From DTYU01 sp040757355 (lineage in GTDB: Bacteria; Bacillota; Desulfotomaculia; Desulfotomaculales; Ammonificaceae): a stretch of DNA of 5,273 bases. Location: assembly GCA_040757355.1 (NCBI GenBank), contig JBFLWY010000091.1, positions 1 through 5,273 on the forward strand, in the 5' to 3' direction. A program made the position numbers and the translations under genes. This document shows positions 1-5,273 of the stretch, piece after piece (position 1 is the first letter of the stretch; the number at the start of each line of letters is the position of its first letter). The notes beneath the pieces are model-generated. The model saw only the letters and a program-made list of their open reading frames with translations, ran no database searches and was not told the origin of the DNA.

Positions 1-807
1 GTGACCATCGCCCTGGACTGCCTCCTGGCCCAGAAGCGGCATGTTTGCGAGGTTGCGGTTGTCCACACGGGCGGTTCCGGTATAGCGAAAGCCCTGGCGG
101 TAATCGAAGGGGAGTTCTTAAAGGGAGTTTATCCGGGTATACGGCCGCGAAGCGTGCCCGTACAGTCGTCGCAGGGATTGGCGAGCGATTTCTGCACCGA
201 GGAAGACCTGCGCGGTCTCCTGCGCACTTTGTACAGGGAGGTGCGCCGCGCCCGGCAAAACGGTTACACGGTAAATCTGTGTATTTCCGGCGGCCGCAAG
301 GTTATGGGTATCACCGGCATGGTCGTCGCGCAGCTCCTTTTCGGCCCGGATGACCGCGTGTGGCATTTGATCACCGAAGGGTGGCAGCCCGGTGCGGAAC
401 GCCGGCTCCACCTGCCGCCGGAGGAAAAGGTTTGGTTGGTGCCCGTGCCGGTGCTGCGCTGGAGCCAAGCCGGTGAACTGATGCGGACCGCGGCCGAACT
501 GGACGACCCGGCGGAGGTGGTAACGTGGTACGAACGCTTAAGCCGCGAGGCCCTGATAAAACAAAAGGGTGAATTTATTCGGTACCGGCTGACGCGGGCC
601 GAGCGTGAGGTGGTCAGGCTGGCCTGCAAGGGCTTCGACAACGCGGCGATAGCCAGGAAGCTTGTAAAAAGTACACAGACCGTCGCCAACCAGTTGCGGA
701 GTGTCTATGGGAAACTCACAGAGTGGCTCAGCTACCCGGAGGGAAACGTGGACCGCGGCAGGCTCATCGCTGAATTTGCGCCTTACTTTGCTCTGATGGA
801 GGGTTAA
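1..807 (+). CDS. csx14: CARF-domain CRISPR accessory protein (NE0113/Csx14-like) with C-terminal LuxR-type HTH; 5' partial
   Basis: Probable cOA-sensing protein of a type III CRISPR system. Residues 1 to about 155 look like a CARF (Rossmann-like) domain of the NE0113 type. Visible elements are a first helix (TIALDCLLAQ), strand EVAVVHTGG (17-25), the glycine motif CISGGRKVMG (94-103), a helix GMVVAQLLFG, then WHLITEG and the strand VWLVPVPVLRW. CARF domains of this kind bind cyclic oligoadenylate, and some cleave it. Residues 197 to about 262 match a LuxR/GerE four-helix HTH: LTRAEREVVRLACKGFDN, then AAIARKLVKSTQTVANQL, then SVYGKL. DNA binding is therefore likely. The GTG at position 1 encodes Val-Thr exactly where relatives have a PQVVT-like loop after strand 1, so the true start is probably upstream and some 10-20 residues are missing. 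The next gene, csx15-like, follows 10 bases after the stop. The Csx14 name rests on remembered family features; the CARF and HTH calls are firmer. A role as a ring nuclease instead of a regulator, or both, is possible. Confidence 0.75.
   Translation: MTIALDCLLAQKRHVCEVAVVHTGGSGIAKALAVIEGEFLKGVYPGIRPRSVPVQSSQGLASDFCTEEDLRGLLRTLYREVRRARQNGYTVNLCISGGRKVMGITGMVVAQLLFGPDDRVWHLITEGWQPGAERRLHLPPEEKVWLVPVPVLRWSQAGELMRTAAELDDPAEVVTWYERLSREALIKQKGEFIRYRLTRAEREVVRLACKGFDNAAIARKLVKSTQTVANQLRSVYGKLTEWLSYPEGNVDRGRLIAEFAPYFALMEG
798..803 (+). promoter_or_regulatory. Shine-Dalgarno for the csx15-like gene, long spacing
   Basis: GGAGGG lies inside the last codons of the upstream CARF-HTH gene and 14 bases before the ATG at 818. 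The core is strong but the spacing is longer than the usual 5-10 bases. Initiation is probably helped by ribosomes terminating at the TAA at 805-807. No better start codon is apparent, and the ATG gives the expected N-terminus MRVLNFTHPLT. Confidence 0.45.
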
Positions 808-817
808 GCAATAACAC

Positions 818-1198
818 ATGCGGGTACTTAACTTCACCCACCCTTTAACAGATGAAAACCTGGAAGAGATCAAGGCTTTGGCCGGTTGTGCGATAGCGGA
901 GGTGATCGAGGTTCCCTCCCAGATTGACTTGAAAGAACCTCTCGACCGGCAAATTGAAGAGCTTGTCGAGGGAGTGGGGTTGACGGCGCGCCAGTGGCAG
1001 ACCGAACCGGTTGTCGTCAACCTGCCCTCACTGAACTACAGCGCCGCCGTCCTACTGGCCCAGCTTCACGGGCGGATGGGGCACTTCCCGCCGGTCCTGC
1101 GCCTGCGCCCGGTTCACGGAGGACTAATACCGCGCTTTGAAGTGGCGGAGATCCTGAACCTGCAGGCCGCCCGCGAGCGGGCGCGAGGGAAAAGGTGA
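818..1198 (+). CDS. csx15: Csx15-like small CRISPR-associated protein (putative ring nuclease / cOA-binding)
   Basis: A complete 126-residue, single-domain soluble protein with no signal peptide or membrane segment. Its pattern fits the Csx15 family as I know it: N-terminus MRVLNFTHPLT (1-11), an E/V-rich strand (EVIEVPSQIDL), NLPSL (68-72), LHGRMGHFPPVLRLRP (83-98), and a C-terminal FEVAEILNLQAARERAR. Csx15, with Csx16 and Csx20, is associated with type III loci and has been proposed to bind or degrade cyclic oligoadenylate, which would switch off or buffer the alarm. The catalytic residues cannot be named from this sequence; H84, R86 and the NLPSL segment are the most conspicuous candidates (inference). 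It sits between a CARF-HTH gene and cmr1, so it is probably co-transcribed with both. If the upstream CARF domain is also a ring nuclease, the locus would have two ways to handle cOA. Confidence 0.7.
   Translation: MRVLNFTHPLTDENLEEIKALAGCAIAEVIEVPSQIDLKEPLDRQIEELVEGVGLTARQWQTEPVVVNLPSLNYSAAVLLAQLHGRMGHFPPVLRLRPVHGGLIPRFEVAEILNLQAARERARGKR
1168..1183 (+). other. Short GC-rich inverted repeat near the end of the csx15-like gene
   Basis: CGCCCG and CGGGCG form a perfect 6-bp stem with loop CGAG, ending 12 bases before the csx15-like stop codon. No T-run follows, so it is not a standard intrinsic terminator. It lies in codons for Ala-Arg-Glu-Arg-Ala-Arg, whose GC-rich codons could give the symmetry by chance. 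A role in mRNA processing or in adjusting expression between the accessory genes and the cmr genes is only a possibility. Confidence 0.25.
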
Positions 1199-1203
1199 GA
1201 AAG

Positions 1204-1263
1204 ATGTTACCACAAAAATACTATGCCAAGGAGGGATACGTTCAAGGTGAAGTTAGAGGTTAG
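1204..1263 (+). other. Possible 19-codon leader ORF overlapping the cmr1 start
   Basis: An ATG at 1204, preceded at 5-base spacing by the purine-rich AAAGGTGA (1191-1198), opens a frame of 19 codons (MLPQKYYAKEGYVQGEVRG) that ends at TAG 1261-1263. It overlaps the beginning of cmr1 in another frame. The peptide resembles nothing I recognise. It could couple translation into cmr1 or be a chance ORF; chance is more likely. Confidence 0.15.
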
Positions 1264-2407
1264 CTACCATGTAACAACGCCTCTCTTCCTGGGCGGCGCA
1301 AACGCGGAGGAGATTGCCGAACTACGCCCACCAACAATAAAAGGACTGGTGCGGTTCTGGTTCCGTGCTGTGGCCCTGCCGCGGCTTGGCACCTGGCCAG
1401 CAGTATGGAAAGCGGAGCGGGGCTTATTCGGCAGTACAGAAAGCCAAGGAGTTTTTCTCTTGTCACTGGTTAGCCGGAGCAAGTTTACCGTTATGCCTTC
1501 TCCGGAGCCATGGCACAATCACGGTGCGATATACCTGGGTTACGGAGTGGTTGATAGAGATAAGACAGTACGGACATATAAGACAGTGAGGCCATACCTA
1601 AAGCCGGGCGGTAGTTTCACGGTACAATTGATCTTTAAAAAAGGTGTGTCGAAACAGGACATTGGACTTCTCGCTCAGGCGTTGAAAGCCCTCGGACTCT
1701 TCGGCGGGGCGGGCGCACGGGCACGCAAGGGATTTGGTTCACTTTCCTTGAAATCGCTGCACCTCGACGGTCGGGAAGCGTGGCACCCACCAACCGATAA
1801 AGAAAGTCTGCAACGAGCGATTAGGGAATTCCTGGGTGAGATCGGCATTGACCATGCCAATCGGGAAAGGCCGGCATACACGGCTTTTAGCCCGGAGACT
1901 AAGGTATGCATCGCCCAAACCGGGCGGGATGCGTTCCAACTCTTGGACGAGATCGGAAAAGAGTTCCTGCGCTACCGCAGCTACGGTCGGCAAAGTGGTG
2001 ACGAGCACGTACTTCCCTGGGGCGAGACCGCCGAACAGAACTTCCGCGACGATCACGACCTGGTTTTGAATCATCTTGGAAGGCAACAAATAACAAACCA
2101 CCCCCGGCGTGCGGTTTTCGGGCTGCCCCACAACTACTTTTTCTTGAGTACTAAACAGAAGGCCACCGTGGAGGCGGCAAGCCTTAAGCGCCGGGCGAGC
2201 CCGCTCTTTATCCATATCCATGCTCTCGCTAATGGCCAATATGCGGCGGTGCTAACCCTGCTGCCGGCGGTATTCCTGCCTGAAGGAGAGCCGATCAAGG
2301 TTTCTGGAGGGCGCTCCACCAACGTACCTTGCAACGTCGATTTTAGAGTCATCGAAGCGTTCCTGAATCGACCGCGATTTAAGGAAAGGGTGGTGGTATG
2401 GCCATGA
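1223..2407 (+). CDS. cmr1: Type III-B CRISPR RAMP protein Cmr1 (Cas7 group)
   Basis: Cmr1 is a RAMP subunit at the head of the Cmr effector complex, where it contacts the 3' region of the crRNA-target duplex. The 394-residue protein has the family hallmarks in order: KLEVSYHVTTPLFLGGAN (10-27), AELRPPTIKGLVRFWFRA (32-49), a Gly/Arg-rich loop LFGGAGARARKGFGS (159-173) closing the first RAMP fold, RRAVFGLPH (295-303), and RRASPLFIHIHA (323-334) near the end of the second. The start is uncertain. ATG 1223 gives the longest form, but a strong AAGGAGGG at 1228-1235 lies inside it and points to GTG 1247, which would begin the protein at (M)KLEVSYHVTTPLF, the usual N-terminus. The 3' end overlaps cmr2 by 10 bases, or 4 if cmr2 starts at 2404. 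The 5' third is less GC-rich than its neighbours (about 47% by hand count over 1531-1630). Family assignment is secure. Confidence 0.95.
   Translation: MPRRDTFKVKLEVSYHVTTPLFLGGANAEEIAELRPPTIKGLVRFWFRAVALPRLGTWPAVWKAERGLFGSTESQGVFLLSLVSRSKFTVMPSPEPWHNHGAIYLGYGVVDRDKTVRTYKTVRPYLKPGGSFTVQLIFKKGVSKQDIGLLAQALKALGLFGGAGARARKGFGSLSLKSLHLDGREAWHPPTDKESLQRAIREFLGEIGIDHANRERPAYTAFSPETKVCIAQTGRDAFQLLDEIGKEFLRYRSYGRQSGDEHVLPWGETAEQNFRDDHDLVLNHLGRQQITNHPRRAVFGLPHNYFFLSTKQKATVEAASLKRRASPLFIHIHALANGQYAAVLTLLPAVFLPEGEPIKVSGGRSTNVPCNVDFRVIEAFLNRPRFKERVVVWP
1228..1235 (+). promoter_or_regulatory. Shine-Dalgarno AAGGAGGG that may set the cmr1 start at GTG 1247
   Basis: This is a near-perfect anti-16S match located downstream of ATG 1223 and 11-12 bases upstream of the in-frame GTG 1247. 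ATG 1223 itself has only a distant, weak purine stretch before it (about 1191-1202). The GTG start yields a typical Cmr1 N-terminus. The spacing is somewhat long, so the ATG start cannot be excluded. Confidence 0.5.
1559..1594 (+). repeat. Two imperfect 18-bp tandem units inside cmr1
   Basis: Units 1559-1576 and 1577-1594 match at 14 of 18 positions and share the exact decamer ATAAGACAGT. They encode DKTVRT and YKTVRP (Cmr1 residues 113-124) just before the RPYLKPGGSF segment. The pattern fits a small in-frame duplication in the loop before that strand. It is not a mobile element or CRISPR repeat. Confidence 0.5.
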
Positions 2408-4305
2408 GCGGGAACAAGTTGTTGCACTTCGCCATCGGTCCCGTACAGGGCTTCGTTGCTCAGGCCCGGAAAACACGTGACTTTTGGGCAGGTTCCTTCA
2501 TCCTGTCCTACCTGGCAGGACATGCCATACTGGCGGTGCTTAAGGCCCGCGGCGAAATGGTGCTGCCGGCGGTGGAGAGCGCTGGTGCTCCGGCAGATCC
2601 CCTGCTAACCGCCATCAGCCAGCGGAGAAATAACAAATCGGTGGCGAATGGTCCTTCGATCGCCACCCTGCCCAACCGCTTCCAGGCTATGGTCCCCGAC
2701 GGGTTCGACCCCGCCGGCTGTGTTAAGGCCGTGAATGAAGCCTGGCAAAGCCTCGCCGGAGTCGTGTGGGAGTACTGTGTTGCACCTATTACCGCCCAGG
2801 GTCAGGGCACCCGGGAGATCTGGGGGCGCCAGGTCGGTGGCTTCTGGGAAATAAACTGGGCCGTGGGTGAAGACGGCGCGCTGCTGGACCGGCGCAAGAA
2901 CTGGCGCAGTTACGTACCTCCGGTGGAACCCGGCGACAAGTGCACCCTGATGGGCAACCTGCAGGAGCTTTCAGGTTTCATCCGCGCCCGGGAGCCGAAG
3001 AAACAGGACGCCTTCTGGGCGGCGCTGCGCGAAAAGGTCGGCAGACACGAGTTGGACGAAAAAGAACGCCTTTGCGCCATCGCCCTGATCAAACGCGTCT
3101 TTCCCCTTGTTGCTGAGGAAGCTATCGGGTGGAACCTGCTCGAATGCCGGGGATATCCCTCAACTCCATACCTCGCCGCCGTGCCGTGGCTTAAGACGGT
3201 GATCGAGTCCCGCGCCGAAGAAGCGCGACAATATGCTGCTGCAGCAACGCGTCTGCCAGGCGCCAGCCGCCGCGAGAATCCCGACCGCTTCGCGTGCCTG
3301 AAAGACAGCCTGGACAGGCATCCGGAAGCGCGGGAGTTCGCTTCTCTTGACGGAAACTGCTTTTTTACCGCTGCACTTGCCAACCCGCGTCTCTGGCAGG
3401 ATGACACAAAAAAAGAAGGCGCTACCGAGGACCTGCGCCGGGAACTGGCTAAAAAACTAAAGGACCTGGGCAGCCTGGCCTCACCTTTCTATGCCCTGCT
3501 GTTGATGGACGGCGACCGGCTGGGCGCGCTTTTACAGGCGTATGACCCTGGTAAGGTGAGCAAGGCCCTGAGTACCTTTAGTCATCAGGTACCGAAAATT
3601 GTCCGGGACCATAACGGCATAACCGTCTACGCCGGCGGCGACGACGTTCTGGCCCTGCTTCCTTTAGATGGGGCACTTAAAGCGGCCATTGCCCTCCGCG
3701 CCGCTTATGGCGCAAGTTTCCAAGGTACGGAAGTAGGCTCGGAGCAGGCTACGATTTCCGGCGCCATTGTCTACGCCCACTTTACCACGCCACTGACCGC
3801 AGTAATTAGAGAAGCCCACCGCCTGCTGGATAAGGTAGCGAAAGCCGATACCGGACGGGACAGCCTCGCTGTTACCGTATGGAAAGGCGCCGGTCAGGTG
3901 CTGACCTGGGCGGCACCCTGGCAGGTGATCGTAGACGGAGAGTCCAACATCATTGACCAACTATTGAACACCTTCTCTGCTGCTGATGCCAGAGAGCGGG
4001 AGTATAACAACACGTTCTTTTACAACCTGCGAACACGATTTGAAATACTGGTCGATAAGGAGGGCAATGTTCCTTCGGAATGGTCCGAAGAGAATGTAAT
4101 TGACCTTATAGCTGCCGAATACCGCAAGAACCGCGAGCGTGAAGTCGACTGGCCGGCAGCGCGGCAAAGAATGGAGCGCCTGCTTAAAATCTGCCGCCGT
4201 TCTTGGCGGGATGAAGACGGCGGAATTCATGCAGCAAAAGGCGCCCTAACCTTCGATGGAGCCCTCTTGGTAAAATTCCTGGTGCAAAAGGGGGTGGAAC
4301 GATGA
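2398..4305 (+). CDS. cmr2: Type III-B Cas10 subunit Cmr2, GGDD cyclase present, HD nuclease domain absent
   Basis: Large subunit of the Cmr complex. On target RNA binding, Cas10 palm domains convert ATP to cyclic oligoadenylate. The 635-residue protein opens directly with the Cmr2 signature HFAIGPVQGFVAQARKTRDF (10-29) followed by WAGSFILSYL, then LPNRF (91-95). The palm holds LLMDGDRLG (368-376), contributing metal-binding acidic residues, and the cyclase motif YAGGDD with GGDD at 413-416. A helical C-terminal region follows. No HD-domain sequence or His-Asp dyad precedes the first signature, and the length is well below the 800-900 residues of HD-bearing Cmr2, so DNase activity is unlikely. 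C182 sits in a CTLMG stretch where many relatives have a CxxCG zinc-type pair; the second Cys is Met. Purine-rich AAGGAAAGGG at 2381-2390 best fits ATG 2398; ATG 2404 forms an ATGA overlap with the cmr1 stop and is the alternative. The stop overlaps cmr3. Confidence 0.95.
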   Translation: MAMSGNKLLHFAIGPVQGFVAQARKTRDFWAGSFILSYLAGHAILAVLKARGEMVLPAVESAGAPADPLLTAISQRRNNKSVANGPSIATLPNRFQAMVPDGFDPAGCVKAVNEAWQSLAGVVWEYCVAPITAQGQGTREIWGRQVGGFWEINWAVGEDGALLDRRKNWRSYVPPVEPGDKCTLMGNLQELSGFIRAREPKKQDAFWAALREKVGRHELDEKERLCAIALIKRVFPLVAEEAIGWNLLECRGYPSTPYLAAVPWLKTVIESRAEEARQYAAAATRLPGASRRENPDRFACLKDSLDRHPEAREFASLDGNCFFTAALANPRLWQDDTKKEGATEDLRRELAKKLKDLGSLASPFYALLLMDGDRLGALLQAYDPGKVSKALSTFSHQVPKIVRDHNGITVYAGGDDVLALLPLDGALKAAIALRAAYGASFQGTEVGSEQATISGAIVYAHFTTPLTAVIREAHRLLDKVAKADTGRDSLAVTVWKGAGQVLTWAAPWQVIVDGESNIIDQLLNTFSAADAREREYNNTFFYNLRTRFEILVDKEGNVPSEWSEENVIDLIAAEYRKNREREVDWPAARQRMERLLKICRRSWRDEDGGIHAAKGALTFDGALLVKFLVQKGVER

Positions 4306-5273
4306 ACTGGCAAGAGTGGACCTTCCGCATCCTTGACACCTGCTTCTTCCGGGACGCACTGCCCTTCAACGCTGGTGAAGGTGGGTACACGGCCGCTAAG
4401 AGCATTTTCCCGCCAGCAATGACTACCCTGCAGGGCGGCATCCGGACAGCGCTGGCCCTGGAGCAAGGCTGGCGCCCGGATGAGGCTGCGCTGTGGCCAC
4501 CGGAACTGGGTGATCCGGACGATCTCGGCGAACTGGAACTGCGCGGCCCTTATATCCGCTTTGAAAACCAGATGTATTTTCCGATGCCGCTAATTCTATT
4601 GGAAAAGTCCGGCAACTTTACAAGGCTGACGCCCGGGGAACCGGTTACGTGCGACATAGGCCGCGTCCGCCTCCCGGTATCGGAGCGGCGTATCGAAGGG
4701 GCGAAACTGCCGGAAGGACTTTATATATCCCGGGATGGTCTGCACGCTGTTCTAGATGGCGGAATTCCAGCCAAGGAAGATACCAAGGAACCGGAGAAAC
4801 TCTGGTCCGAAGAGCAGCGGATCGGGCTGGAGCGTGATGACAATAGCCGTACGGCTCTTGAAGGGCAGCTCTATAATTGCACTCACACCCGCCCAGCCGC
4901 AAACTTAAAGCTGGCGGTGTATGTATCTGGTATCCCGGCGGAGTGGCATGTGGCCGGCCAGCGGGTTACCCCCCTGGGCGGGGAGAGCCGCCTGGCAGCC
5001 GTTGCGGTTACGGCAGCGGCAGAACCCGTTGATTTGCTCCCGCCGGCGCCGCCTTTGACGTGCGGGGATGACGGCAAGCTGCGTTTCACGGTAACCCTAA
5101 TCACGCCGGGCTGGTACGGTGAACCGGAGGATGTGGAGCGGGCGACCCGCCAGGGCCCGCCGGGTGTGCCAGGCTGCTGCATTTCGGCCTGTATCGGTAA
5201 AGCGCAACAGATCGGCGGCTGGGATCTGGTAAACCACCGGCCAAGGCCTCTTATGCCGGTTCTGCCGCCTGGG
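4302..5273 (+). CDS. cmr3: Type III-B CRISPR RAMP protein Cmr3 (Cas5 group), 3' partial
   Basis: Cmr3 binds the 5' tag of the crRNA and pairs with Cmr2 at the foot of the complex. The frame is open for all 324 codons to the window edge, so the C-terminus is missing. Recognisable features are DTCFFRDALPFNAGEGG (12-28), FPPAMTTLQGGIRTAL (36-51), which is the usual Cmr3 FPP...GxxRTA segment, the RIGLERD(x)3RTALEGQLY segment (173-191), and GWDL (306-309) followed by PRPLMPVLPPG at the end, which in relatives lies near the C-terminal strands. The ATG overlaps the cmr2 TGA as ATGA (4302-4305), and a purine-rich AAGGGGGTGG at 4288-4297 serves as ribosome binding site, so it is probably translated by coupling from cmr2. 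Further cmr genes (cmr4-6) are expected after it. Confidence 0.93.
   Translation, partial: MNWQEWTFRILDTCFFRDALPFNAGEGGYTAAKSIFPPAMTTLQGGIRTALALEQGWRPDEAALWPPELGDPDDLGELELRGPYIRFENQMYFPMPLILLEKSGNFTRLTPGEPVTCDIGRVRLPVSERRIEGAKLPEGLYISRDGLHAVLDGGIPAKEDTKEPEKLWSEEQRIGLERDDNSRTALEGQLYNCTHTRPAANLKLAVYVSGIPAEWHVAGQRVTPLGGESRLAAVAVTAAAEPVDLLPPAPPLTCGDDGKLRFTVTLITPGWYGEPEDVERATRQGPPGVPGCCISACIGKAQQIGGWDLVNHRPRPLMPVLPPG

Noticed and set aside
538..1020. 160-codon antisense ORF across the end of the CARF-HTH gene and the start of the csx15-like gene
   Set aside because: It lies opposite two recognisable genes, is low in family-like motifs and rich in Ser/Arg/Pro, as expected for a shadow frame in GC-rich DNA.
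1739..2239. 166-codon antisense ORF within cmr1
   Set aside because: It is entirely opposite a well-supported cmr1 and shows no recognisable domain.
2910..3407. 165-codon antisense ORF within cmr2
   Set aside because: It is Ser/Arg-rich with no domain signature and lies opposite conserved Cmr2 coding sequence.
4073..4090. Perfect 7-bp inverted repeat CTTCGGA/TCCGAAG with a 4-base loop
   Set aside because: It lies mid-gene in cmr2, has no T-run, and reflects Ser-Glu codons; a terminator here would cut off the operon.
4645..5182. Short ORFs on both strands in the last 600 bases
   Set aside because: They fall inside the uninterrupted cmr3 frame, which carries family motifs to the window edge.
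1..5273. CRISPR array, tRNA, insertion sequence, promoter or terminator
   Set aside because: No regularly spaced repeats, tRNA-like folds, transposase motifs, convincing -35/-10 pair or hairpin plus T-run were seen. The array and the promoter are probably outside the window.

Overview
The window holds part of a type III-B (Cmr) CRISPR-Cas operon. All genes are on the + strand and tightly packed. The sequence is GC-rich, uses GTG/ATG starts with strong Shine-Dalgarno motifs, and its proteins resemble those of Gram-positive or Chloroflexi-like thermophiles. A thermophilic Clostridia/Firmicutes-type or Chloroflexi-type bacterium is my best guess, with low confidence because no taxonomic marker gene is present.

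Layout. Positions 1-807 carry a CRISPR accessory protein with a CARF-type sensor domain (NE0113/Csx14-like) fused to a C-terminal LuxR/GerE-type helix-turn-helix. Its 5' end appears to lie upstream of the window. Ten bases later, 818-1198 encodes a small Csx15-like protein, a family linked to cyclic-oligoadenylate (cOA) ring nucleases. After a short junction come cmr1 (1223-2407, Cas7-like), cmr2/cas10 (2398-4305) and cmr3 (4302 to the window end, Cas5-like, open at the 3' edge). Genes cmr1-cmr2 and cmr2-cmr3 overlap by a few bases, as expected for translational coupling. The order cmr1-cmr2-cmr3 predicts cmr4, cmr5 and cmr6 just downstream. No CRISPR array, tRNA, transposon, terminator or clear promoter was seen, and no stretch over 300 bases lacks a gene.

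How the parts fit together. Cmr1, Cmr2 and Cmr3 are subunits of an RNA-guided, RNA-targeting complex. Cmr2 keeps the GGDD cyclase motif but has no recognisable N-terminal HD nuclease domain, so this complex probably signals through cOA and does not cut DNA through Cas10. The two upstream genes look like the cOA-handling side: a CARF sensor coupled to DNA binding, and a small protein that may bind or degrade the messenger. No HEPN RNase or other toxic effector is in the window, so the usual output arm is either outside it or is partly transcriptional. The CARF-LuxR plus Csx15 pair is the most interesting element.
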